Below, piece after piece: positions 54,028 through 61,443 of a stretch of 64,000 bases of DNA (position 1 is its first letter; each line of letters starts with the position of its first letter). The position numbers were made by a program, and so were the translations under genes. The notes beneath the pieces were generated by a model. It searched no databases. It was not told the origin of the DNA and saw only the letters and a list, made by a program, of their open reading frames with translations. Source of the DNA: RGIG6919 sp045531905 (GTDB lineage Bacteria; Bacillota; Clostridia; Lachnospirales; Lachnospiraceae); the NCBI GenBank assembly GCA_045531905.1, contig JAZSEY010000006.1:124001-188000 (forward strand), in the 5' to 3' direction.

Positions 54028-55035
54028 TTATTCAAATACCATCTGTTTAAATGGTATATCATCAATGTCTACAACGTTTTTAAAAGTATTCAAAGTGTTC
54101 AGATATTCTTTAGTAGAATATTCCAAAACCTGCTGACCATCATAATGTTTTACATTATGAATACGTCTTAAAAATGCATTCCACGTTTCTCTACAATCTT
54201 TTTGTACGGACCAGAACTGTTGCTCCAATGGAATATTAGTAATAATATACACTTTTGTATAACAAGCAACTTTGTTGCTAAAACGAGCCGGGAGCAGTAG
54301 AGGATAACCATCTAAATAATTTAGCATATCATTGATTTTTAACGAACTTCTAAACTCTTCAAACACTAATACATCTTGTCCGGCATACGTATCAAAAGGA
54401 TTACGATAATCAGTCACCCTGTATACGTTACTATATCCATGAGATTCCATAACATTTTTTGTTTTCCCAGAACCTGGAGAGCCAAATACATAAGTAACAA
54501 CCAACTCACGAAACCTATCTTTGAATTTTTCCTCATTAATCGCAGAACGCATTCTATCAATCTTATCAAGTTGTAAAGCAAACTGTGGAATATTTTCGAC
54601 AATTTCAACATTAGTTTTACCATCCTTAACCATATCAATCAAATCAATTAAATCATTTCTCTGTCCTTGCCTTTCAACCGGGCATTCTCCAAATGATTCA
54701 AATGTATCTGCCAAATTTGTTTCATGTTTTTTATCTTTTAACCATTTACCTTGTTTTAAAATATAATCTCTATTCTCAGCAGAAGAACCACGTGCAAATT
54801 CTAAATGTGCTGATGGAAATTTATTTTTTAGTGTAGAAAATCGTATCGGCTCATTAGCGACTATATATATATGAGTATGATACGTAGAACCAATTTCATC
54901 ACACAAACACCAAAATATAATACTTTTTAACTTGCTTAAATTTTCTTTAATTACATCATGCGTAAAACCATGCTCAACAGGATTATTTATAGTCAACTGC
55001 CATTTACGAGAACGCTTATTAATTAATTCATCCAA
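54028..55035 (-). CDS. rep: CRESS-type replication initiator (HUH endonuclease + SF3 helicase)
   Basis: 335 aa from TTG 55035 (GGGGGAGA upstream; the longer frame to 55128 runs into the iterons). Endonuclease: motif I WQLTINNP (12-19), motif II HTHIYI with H53 and H55, and motif III Y91 and K94 in YILKQG, preceded by AHLEFARGSSAENRD, which has the look of circovirus Rep. Helicase: Walker A GSPGSGKT (185-192), Walker B DVLVFEE (221-227), motif C YIITN (to N267), and RRI near 290. All catalytic residues are present. Nicks the origin and unwinds for rolling-circle replication. Eukaryotic CRESS viruses and bacterial pCRESS plasmids share this architecture. Confidence 0.93.
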   Translation of the reverse strand: MDELINKRSRKWQLTINNPVEHGFTHDVIKENLSKLKSIIFWCLCDEIGSTYHTHIYIVANEPIRFSTLKNKFPSAHLEFARGSSAENRDYILKQGKWLKDKKHETNLADTFESFGECPVERQGQRNDLIDLIDMVKDGKTNVEIVENIPQFALQLDKIDRMRSAINEEKFKDRFRELVVTYVFGSPGSGKTKNVMESHGYSNVYRVTDYRNPFDTYAGQDVLVFEEFRSSLKINDMLNYLDGYPLLLPARFSNKVACYTKVYIITNIPLEQQFWSVQKDCRETWNAFLRRIHNVKHYDGQQVLEYSTKEYLNTLNTFKNVVDIDDIPFKQMVFE

Positions 55036-55054
55036 AACTATCTCCCCCTTCCCA

Positions 55055-55144
55055 AATGTCACAAAGTCACAAAAGTTAAAAAAACTCAAAAACATAGTAA
55101 AATCAACAAAACAAACAACAAATGTCACAAGTCACAGAAGTCAC
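55055..55144 (-). repeat. Iterons upstream of rep
   Basis: On the minus strand GTGACTT occurs at 55144-55138, 55135-55129 and 55070-55064, and GTGACATT at 55128-55121 and 55062-55055. Two blocks thus repeat the same arrangement, one touching the origin stem and one close to the rep start. Likely Rep-binding sites, and possibly autoregulatory. Confidence 0.8.
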
Positions 55145-55165
55145 GGGTAATACTTACCGTGACTT
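55138..55165 (-). other. Rolling-circle origin: stem-loop with CRESS nonanucleotide
   Basis: Arms AAGTCACGG and CCGTGACTT (9 bp) around the 10-nt loop TAAGTATTAC on the minus strand. The loop holds AAGTATTAC, which fits the CRESS consensus nANTATTAC; the nick is expected between TATT and AC. It lies 102 bp upstream of the rep start in the same orientation, beside iterons, exactly the circovirus layout. Confidence 0.9.
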
Positions 55166-55297
55166 TTAATATATAATTATATATAATAAAATCAGTTACA
55201 AATTGTATACAAATTGCCTTGTTAAAACACATTGATTTCAAGGGATAAGCAGAACCGAAAAGTATTGATTTTGTTGTGTTTTTGTTTTATTCTCAAA
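55166..55297. other. AT-rich phage region between origin and attR
   Basis: Contains an alternating A/T stretch (55171-55186) that could melt easily, and a direct repeat ACAAATTG at 55197-55204 and 55208-55215. The rep promoter may be here, for example TTGTAA-16-TAATTA on the minus strand. No gene. Confidence 0.5.
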
Positions 55298-55361
55298 TTC
55301 GATTCCCCTACGGACTGCTTATATGAAGAACCTTTAAAACGTTGAGTTTTAAAGGTTTTTT
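55298..55361 (+). repeat. attR of the prophage (64-bp direct repeat)
   Basis: Second copy of the tRNA-Glu 3' segment plus terminator, one mismatch with attL. Only the last 30 bases of the tRNA are present. The following 145 bp to the next gene contain no gene. Confidence 0.95.
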
Positions 55362-55506
55362 TGTTTTATAAATTCAGTATGTTAGCACTTTGTACACAGT
55401 TTTTTACCTTAAAATGTTATAAAATAAGCAATGTTAACTTGCGTTGCTTGTGGCAACGGGGGGATTTTGTTAGCATGAGGCTATCAAAAACAAGGAGGGC
55501 ATGTAT

Positions 55507-55938
55507 ATGCTAGGAGAAAATTTAAAAACATTAAGAAAAGAAAAAGGATTTACACAGGAAGCTCTGGCAGCAAAATTAAATGTTGTTCGTCAGACACTAT
55601 CTAAATGGGAAAAAGGACTTTCGGTTCCAGATGCTGAAATGCTAAAACAGATTGCTGAAATTTTGGAAGTAGATGTAAGTCAGTTACTTGGTGCTGATAT
55701 TATAAAGGAAGAAAACAAAAATGAGGTTGCCGAGCAGTTGGCACGTATCAATGAACAGTTGGTAATTAAGAATAATCGTTTTAGAAAGATTTGGAAGACA
55801 ATAGGTATTGTGCTAGCAACCCTTGCAGTATTATTTACTTTAATAATAGTTGTTGGTAATATTTTGTTTGGAGTTAACACTGATTCTGGTTTTTCAACTG
55901 AGGAAGAGATTACAGTGGAATATGATGATGCAAAATAA
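55507..55938 (+). CDS. XRE-family regulator with C-terminal membrane helix
   Basis: 143 aa from ATG 55507, 8 bases after AGGAGG (ATG 55501 is too close). N-terminal helix-turn-helix (LRKEKGFTQEALAAKLNVVRQTLSKWEKG), a linker helix, then a membrane helix (about 97-120, IGIVLATLAVLFTLIIVVGNI) and a short acidic outside tail. Membrane-anchored XRE proteins are common in Firmicutes; target unknown. Lies outside the prophage. Confidence 0.82.
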   Translation: MLGENLKTLRKEKGFTQEALAAKLNVVRQTLSKWEKGLSVPDAEMLKQIAEILEVDVSQLLGADIIKEENKNEVAEQLARINEQLVIKNNRFRKIWKTIGIVLATLAVLFTLIIVVGNILFGVNTDSGFSTEEEITVEYDDAK

Positions 55939-56013
55939 TAATTATATTTAATTCGACAAACATATTTTATTTCATAAGTTATAATCTCAATCACTATAGA
56001 TTGAGGTGAATTT

Positions 56014-56787
56014 ATGAGAACATTATGTCATTACAAACAAAGAAAAGTCATACTTTTACTTGGTGTGGCTTACTTATTTATGGGATATCTTTGTGTATCT
56101 GTTTATGCTCAAGAGAATCAAAACGCTATGTTTTACAAGCTTGTGGAGCCGAACATTTGCACAAAGATATTTTCTTTGCAGCAATATAAGACTGTGCCTA
56201 CAACCATGGACAATTCTTTGTTTATAGGGGATTCCAGAACAGTTGGACTTTCCATGTATGGAGATTTAGATGGGGCAGATTTCTTTGCGAAAGTGGGTTT
56301 AACAGCGAGGGGTGCAATGCATATAAAGCGAAAGATTTTAGGAGTGGGGTATGTGAGTTTGAGCCGTTTGCTAGAGGAGAAACGGTATAACAAAATATAT
56401 CTTATGTTTGGTGTCAATGAAATCGGTGGCAATTTATCGAAGATATGGGATGATTATTTAGATGTGGTACATTTGATCCAGAAAAAGCAACCAGATGCAG
56501 TCTTGATATTACAGGCCAATTTATATGTAACCAAAGCTTATACCCGTAAGCATAAGGCAATTAGCAACCGCAAACTTAAGCAATTTCATAAAATGCTAGA
56601 ACAATTAGCAGATGATAAGCACATATTCTATATGGATGCCAATACAGTATTTGATGATGATGCCGGAAACTTGAGTAGTCTGTATACAAAAGACGGTGTG
56701 CATTTGACTGGAAATGGATATGAAAAGTGGGTTAAATGGATGAAACAACAGACAGAAGACATGTTCTTATACAGAATATTCAAATGA
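56014..56787 (+). CDS. SGNH/GDSL-family hydrolase, membrane-anchored or secreted
   Basis: 257 aa. N-terminal hydrophobic segment (about 11-32, possible signal peptide), then SGNH blocks: SLFIGDSRTVGL (nucleophile Ser), the Gly region VGLTARG, MFGVNEIGGN (Asn) and the C-terminal DGVHLTGNGY (Asp and His). Similar proteins often remove acetyl groups from wall polysaccharides; the substrate here is not known. Confidence 0.82.
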   Translation: MRTLCHYKQRKVILLLGVAYLFMGYLCVSVYAQENQNAMFYKLVEPNICTKIFSLQQYKTVPTTMDNSLFIGDSRTVGLSMYGDLDGADFFAKVGLTARGAMHIKRKILGVGYVSLSRLLEEKRYNKIYLMFGVNEIGGNLSKIWDDYLDVVHLIQKKQPDAVLILQANLYVTKAYTRKHKAISNRKLKQFHKMLEQLADDKHIFYMDANTVFDDDAGNLSSLYTKDGVHLTGNGYEKWVKWMKQQTEDMFLYRIFK

Positions 56788-56798
56788 ATCAATAATCT

Positions 56799-56828
56799 AG
56801 GGGTTCCAACTAAATTGGAGCCCCTTTT
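56799..56828. terminator. Terminator between convergent genes
   Basis: AGGGGTTCCAA / TTGGAGCCCCT with one G-U pair, a 5-nt loop and four T. Lies just after the SGNH gene and before the end of the minus-strand gene. Confidence 0.82.
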
Positions 56829-56836
56829 ATGATGGT

Positions 56837-58066
56837 CTAGTTTAATTCCGCAATTCGGGACACCGCCACATAAATCTCTGAGATTTCATACCAGGTAGAA
56901 AAGTCAACAGTTCCTGTGGCGGGAAGATTGAAGATTTCCTGAAAGGTACGTACTGCATCTGCAGTTTGACTGCCATAGATACCATCAACGGTAATCCTTG
57001 GTATGGCAGGGTAGTTTTGTGCGATACGGTTTAACTGCTCCTGCATTTGTCTTACTTTGTCGCCGGAACTGCCAATGGTAAGTTCATAACCGGGCCAGGA
57101 AGCTGGAATGCCGGAAATGCTTTCGGCAGTATTAATATACATGTTGCTGCCGTAATAGTAGCGCAGAATGTCCAATGCGGAGTAATTTTGGTCGCCGAGA
57201 TATTTGGAACCCCACTGACTGAGCCAATTCGGGCAGGTGACACGTTTGCCATCACAGTACTGGGTTAGAATTGGTTGGGTTACATTTGGCCTTGATAAAT
57301 ATTGATTGAAAATCCTGTCAACTACACGGGAAATGCTGTCATAAGTCGTTTTGTTGTGCATCCACTTATGGTCATATGCCGTAGAACTGGTGATGGTGAA
57401 ATTATACCCTTTGTTGCGATACCATTCTGTATAGACACGATTCAGGGTAAAGGACATGATAGCTAATATATTTGCTTCAATGGTGGCTGCCGGCCAGGTG
57501 GAATAGATTTCGCAACTGGCAACATTTTTGATGTAATCTTTGTACTGTACATAGTAGTCCATGGCTGTGGTGTCAGTTGGGGCACCGTCATGCACAACAA
57601 TATATTCCGGTACCACTACACGGCTTAGGACAATTTCTCCGGTTTCATTAACCGGTTTTGTTTCTTCCTCTGCGATTTTTGGAGGAAATTCACCCCATAG
57701 GGTGTGTGGTCCAATTGCAATTGGGTTATAGGTTTCTTCATCACTACTTTGTCTTCGTAAACGGATTTGTTGGTTGCCGTTTTCTCCAGAAAATATCTGC
57801 ACTCCGGAAATGATTTGCTGTTCATAGGTTGCAGCGCGAATTTTGATGTTGTATTCAGAGTAGGGCTGATTATCAGTAGGTGTCATACTAAATTCCAAAG
57901 GTGGCGCTGATAACGCAACCCGTTCTGTCAATCCATTGGCATCCGTTTGTATTACCTCAATGGGGATATCCGGATTTCCGGTATTCGCAATTTCTATTTC
58001 TGCATTTTCTATGGGATATTGTCCATACATGTCAGTTACACGTACTTGAAGATTTCCTGTATCGAT
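56837..58066 (-). CDS. SpoIID-like and peptidoglycan-binding domain protein
   Basis: 409 aa if started at ATC 58066; the first ATG gives 397 aa. Order: N-terminal beta domain (LQVRVTDMYGQYPIENAEIE), a SpoIID-like domain (about 145-310: YVQYKDYIKNVASCEIYSTW, AIMSFTLNRVYTEWY, CPNWLSQWGSKYLG), then a PG_binding_1 domain (LTIGSSGDKVRQMQEQLNRI, VDGIYGSQTADAVRTFQ). Probably a wall-binding protein related to sporulation or cortex lysis; no signal peptide is seen. The ATG at 58030 lies inside the beta domain and lacks a ribosome-binding site, whereas GAGGTGA lies just before ATC codons at 58069 and 58066, and an in-frame stop precedes them. Confidence 0.7.
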   Translation of the reverse strand: MDTGNLQVRVTDMYGQYPIENAEIEIANTGNPDIPIEVIQTDANGLTERVALSAPPLEFSMTPTDNQPYSEYNIKIRAATYEQQIISGVQIFSGENGNQQIRLRRQSSDEETYNPIAIGPHTLWGEFPPKIAEEETKPVNETGEIVLSRVVVPEYIVVHDGAPTDTTAMDYYVQYKDYIKNVASCEIYSTWPAATIEANILAIMSFTLNRVYTEWYRNKGYNFTITSSTAYDHKWMHNKTTYDSISRVVDRIFNQYLSRPNVTQPILTQYCDGKRVTCPNWLSQWGSKYLGDQNYSALDILRYYYGSNMYINTAESISGIPASWPGYELTIGSSGDKVRQMQEQLNRIAQNYPAIPRITVDGIYGSQTADAVRTFQEIFNLPATGTVDFSTWYEISEIYVAVSRIAELN

Positions 58067-58229
58067 GATGAGTCACCTCATTATTTTTTCATAATATATG
58101 CTGTTATGCTATAATAAATGTCAGTGAATAAAAACACAAAATTACAATAGTAAGAATTTCTTCATTTTTCGTTCAAAAATTAGTATGAATTATTATCTAT
58201 AATAGAGAAAAATGGTTAGGAGGATGTTT

Positions 58230-59252
58230 ATGAAAAGATTTATTTCCTGTTGTCTTTGCATGGCCGCTTTGTTAACCGGATGCCAATTTGGTGAGCCGTC
58301 AGTACCAAAGGACAAGCAAGCACAGGTTTCCATACAACATTATGAATTGCAGGAGCACAAAACCTATGCGGTAGAACGTCGGGATTTTGATGCCATTATG
58401 TCTAAAAATGCCGTGTATCAGGGTGCAGAAGCAGTACCGATGAAATTTGGTATTACTGGTCAGGTGTCAGAGATTTATCATGCTCAGGGAGCTTCTGTGG
58501 AAGCTGGGACTGTCATCATGGAATTAAAGTGTGAGGATATTAAAGAACAGATTCGGGGAGTCAATCAACAGATTCAGAGTGCAAAACTGGAAAAAGAATA
58601 TATTAAAAAGCAAATGAAAACCGTGGATGGAATTGAAAAAGAGGAATATGAGGTTTCATTAGATGCACTTGAAAAGTCGGTGGCATTATATCACATTCAA
58701 TTGAAGGATTTGAAGGAGCAGCTTTCTACATATCAAATTATAGCTCCATTTGACTGTGTGATTCGTACTTTATCGTCGACCATGTACGAAAGCATGAATT
58801 ATAATTTCAATATTTCAAATTCAGATGTAGCCTGTATTATTGAAACGGAGGAAAAGGGCTTCTATGTCAATGCAGATAATACATATCCATTTGAGGTTGG
58901 ACAAACAGCATACGTTGAATACAAGGGTGCTAAAATTGATGTGGTATTAAAGGATATTACAAAAGAAAGTGATACACTTTGGGTACTGAATTATGAACCT
59001 CAGGTAGCAGTATCGGTAAATAGTGACGAAGATGATAACCGAGGTGTGGTTTATCATAGTTTTGGTTCCATTAAAAATGCGTTGGTTATTCCTAAAAACT
59101 GCCTACTTACCATTGGTAACGAAACCTACGTATATGTTGTGGATGATAAAGGATTGTTTTCTCCAAGAAAGGTGAAAATTGGAAAGACAGATGGCAGTTA
59201 TTACGAGATTTTAGACGGTGTCGAGGAAGGAGAGCTGGTACTATATGAATAA
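58230..59252 (+). CDS. Lipoprotein periplasmic-adaptor-like (HlyD/MacA family) subunit
   Basis: 340 aa from ATG 58230 (AGGAGG upstream). Lipobox LLTGC; biotinyl-lipoyl half-motif (AVPMKFGITGQVSEIYHAQG), coiled-coil hairpin (about 105-165), second half-motif (YQIIAPFDCVIRTL), beta-barrel, and C-terminal part KNALVIPKNCLLTIGNETYV. Adaptors of this type partner with FtsX-type permeases. Overlaps the next gene by 8 bp. Confidence 0.85.
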   Translation: MKRFISCCLCMAALLTGCQFGEPSVPKDKQAQVSIQHYELQEHKTYAVERRDFDAIMSKNAVYQGAEAVPMKFGITGQVSEIYHAQGASVEAGTVIMELKCEDIKEQIRGVNQQIQSAKLEKEYIKKQMKTVDGIEKEEYEVSLDALEKSVALYHIQLKDLKEQLSTYQIIAPFDCVIRTLSSTMYESMNYNFNISNSDVACIIETEEKGFYVNADNTYPFEVGQTAYVEYKGAKIDVVLKDITKESDTLWVLNYEPQVAVSVNSDEDDNRGVVYHSFGSIKNALVIPKNCLLTIGNETYVYVVDDKGLFSPRKVKIGKTDGSYYEILDGVEEGELVLYE

Positions 59253-61434
59253 ATGTAAAAGGATATTATCAATGGTAGCAGTGCTTTCTATGACACTGTT
59301 GTCTGGCTGTAACCAAAGTACTGTACAATCACCTGAACTTATAGAGTCAAAATATGATAAACTCATGTATCGTCCTGTGGCATATGAAGATATCGGTGAT
59401 ATTGTAATGTATGACGCAGAAATTCGTTCAAAACGCGAGTACTACACCATCAACAAACAGGATGTTTCTTTTTCTTATCGTGTAAAAAGTGGAGACTTTG
59501 TGAAAAAAGGCGACATTATTGCTGAAGTTTTGATTTCTGAAGATTCCAAATCGCAGATTACAGATTTGGAGAATACAATAGCAAGTAGAAAGCAATCTAC
59601 AGAGAGAGAAAATAAACGACTAGAATATGAGAATCAATTAAATAAACTGGAGATTGAACACAATAAGGAATTGATTAAGGAAATTGAATCAGAAGAACCA
59701 CAAAGAGAAAATGCAAAGGAAGAAATCAAAGCATTAAAAGAGACGAATCAAAGTCTAAATACCCAGATTAAATCCAATAAAAACACCATGGATTACAATC
59801 AGTCTATGTGTGATTTGGAAGTAAAAAATCTGAATTTGCAGTTGGTGAAAGTGAAATCAGATTTGGATGCACAATATATAAAAGCCAGGGCAGATGGTAA
59901 GGTTTGTTATATTTCATCAAAACAGATGATGCATAACGGTTTGGTTGCCATTGTGGAAGATACGAAGACTCTTTATGTGTCATTACCATCTGAAGCTGAG
60001 GAGGTATGTAAGGAAGCAAAGGTATTTGGTGTTGTAGATGGCAAAAAATATGAATTATCCCGCATTTATGATGATTCGCCTTATGCAACAGAAGCGTTTA
60101 AATCAGGTGTGAATCAGCCTCCAATGTATGAATTTATAGGCGATATGCCAAGTACATATAAAACCGGTGACCATTTGATCGTTTATTGCATCACAGATTA
60201 TAAGGAACATGTATTAACGGTATACAATGATTCTATTCATAGCGTGAAGGACGCACCTTATGTTTATGTCTATGAGAATGGAAATAAGGTACGAAGAGAT
60301 GTGTCTGTAGGAATACGGAGTAAGACAAAAACTGAGATTGTGATTGGTCTCAAGGAAGGCGATTTGGTTTGTTATGAATCTTCTGTATTTCCACCTGAGG
60401 TTGTGTCTGAAACCTGTCAGGTTACACTAGGAAACGTGGAAGAACAAGTTAGCGTGGATGGCAAGAAAACAGTCCAGTCAGAATATTCATATCATTTGGA
60501 TACATTTCAGAACCAAATTCTAGCCAGCGTGAAAGCACAAGAAGGAGATATTATAAAGAAGGGGCAGGTGTTGTTTACCTACTCCATTCCTGGCGGAGAT
60601 GCAGAATATGCAGAGGCAAAAAATGCTTTGGTGAATGCGCAAAGTACATATAAGTTGTTCGAAAAGGATATGGAATCTCAAAAGAAGGAATTAAAAAAAC
60701 AGATAGAGAATAATAAGGGATATGAGAAAAAGAAAAGCAAGATTTTATTAGAGCAATTAGAAAGTGACTATAAATATACAAAGGCAGAACATAAACAACA
60801 AATTAGCGATGCCAAGAAATTCTTAGATCAGGTGGATGCCACTTATTTTCACGTACCAGTCGAGAGTGAAATAGATGGATTTGTAATATTTTCTACTATC
60901 ACAAAAGAATTGGTTGGTCAGAAAAATCTATCCTCCTCGGAGTATGGCACTCCATTTATTACAGTAAAGGAAAATAATTCAGGTTTGAAGTTTTCTTGTA
61001 ATTTGTTTCCGAGTGTACGCAATTATTCGAAGTGTATCGTAACCTTTGATGATGGAACAACTGGAACCGGATATGTCACAAATGTTTATAATGACGGCAT
61101 GGCAAGACAGTATTTTTATGATGAACGTGGTAACGAAATCGGTTGGTATGAAATGGAATTAGAAGCATTTTTTATGGTCGTTTTAGATAATCCTGAGGAC
61201 GAAGCAAAGGTAAATACCAATACAAATCTATCCATTGCCACCAACAGTTATCAGAATGTGATATCCATCCCAAAGGATTATGTGATTCGTGAAGATGGAA
61301 TGCCTTTTGTATGGCTACAAACCGATAGCGGTTATGTAAAACAGTATGTTCAGGTGAGTGGAACCGTTGGAGAAAAGCAGGTAATTGTTCTGGAAGGATT
61401 AAGCGAAGGACAAACCCTTGCTTTGCCGGAATAG
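59245..61434 (+). CDS. Large lipoprotein adaptor with two tandem HlyD-like units
   Basis: 729 aa from ATG 59245. Lipobox LLSGC. First unit: lipoyl region (VSFSYRVKSGDFVKKGDIIA), coiled coil about 100-200, DAQYIKARADGKVCYI. Second unit from about 390: QILASVKAQEGDIIKKGQVL, coiled coil about 460-525, then FHVPVESEIDGFVIFS. Ends with NVISIPKDYVIREDGMPFVW, the usual adaptor C-terminus. Twice the normal size. Co-translated with the first adaptor and 9 bp before the permease gene. Confidence 0.78.
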   Translation: MNKCKRILSMVAVLSMTLLSGCNQSTVQSPELIESKYDKLMYRPVAYEDIGDIVMYDAEIRSKREYYTINKQDVSFSYRVKSGDFVKKGDIIAEVLISEDSKSQITDLENTIASRKQSTERENKRLEYENQLNKLEIEHNKELIKEIESEEPQRENAKEEIKALKETNQSLNTQIKSNKNTMDYNQSMCDLEVKNLNLQLVKVKSDLDAQYIKARADGKVCYISSKQMMHNGLVAIVEDTKTLYVSLPSEAEEVCKEAKVFGVVDGKKYELSRIYDDSPYATEAFKSGVNQPPMYEFIGDMPSTYKTGDHLIVYCITDYKEHVLTVYNDSIHSVKDAPYVYVYENGNKVRRDVSVGIRSKTKTEIVIGLKEGDLVCYESSVFPPEVVSETCQVTLGNVEEQVSVDGKKTVQSEYSYHLDTFQNQILASVKAQEGDIIKKGQVLFTYSIPGGDAEYAEAKNALVNAQSTYKLFEKDMESQKKELKKQIENNKGYEKKKSKILLEQLESDYKYTKAEHKQQISDAKKFLDQVDATYFHVPVESEIDGFVIFSTITKELVGQKNLSSSEYGTPFITVKENNSGLKFSCNLFPSVRNYSKCIVTFDDGTTGTGYVTNVYNDGMARQYFYDERGNEIGWYEMELEAFFMVVLDNPEDEAKVNTNTNLSIATNSYQNVISIPKDYVIREDGMPFVWLQTDSGYVKQYVQVSGTVGEKQVIVLEGLSEGQTLALPE

Positions 61435-61443
61435 GAGGCGTAT

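Larger units (their letters stand above)
47308..55361 (-). mobile_element. Integrated filamentous (inovirus-like) phage with CRESS-type Rep
   Basis: About 7.99 kb between two att copies in tRNA-Glu. Gene order on the minus strand, from attR: ori and iterons, rep, (divergent repressor and membrane gene on plus), a 62-aa gene, ssDNA-binding candidate, coat candidate, terminator, pIII-like adhesin, small membrane genes, Zot/pI ATPase, Cys-rich 55-aa gene, integrase. Size, tiny membrane genes, adhesin and Zot ATPase fit a filamentous phage; integration is by its own tyrosine recombinase, not XerCD. A lean conjugative or mobilisable element was considered, but no relaxase, coupling or type IV secretion gene is present. 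All genes look intact. Confidence 0.88.

Noticed and set aside
47308..55361. Integrative conjugative or mobilisable element
   Set aside because: Integrase and Rep alone would fit, but there is no relaxase, coupling protein or secretion gene, and the Zot, coat, terminator and adhesin order fits a filamentous phage.
55298..55361. Second tRNA gene
   Set aside because: Only the last 30 bases of the tRNA are present; it is attR.
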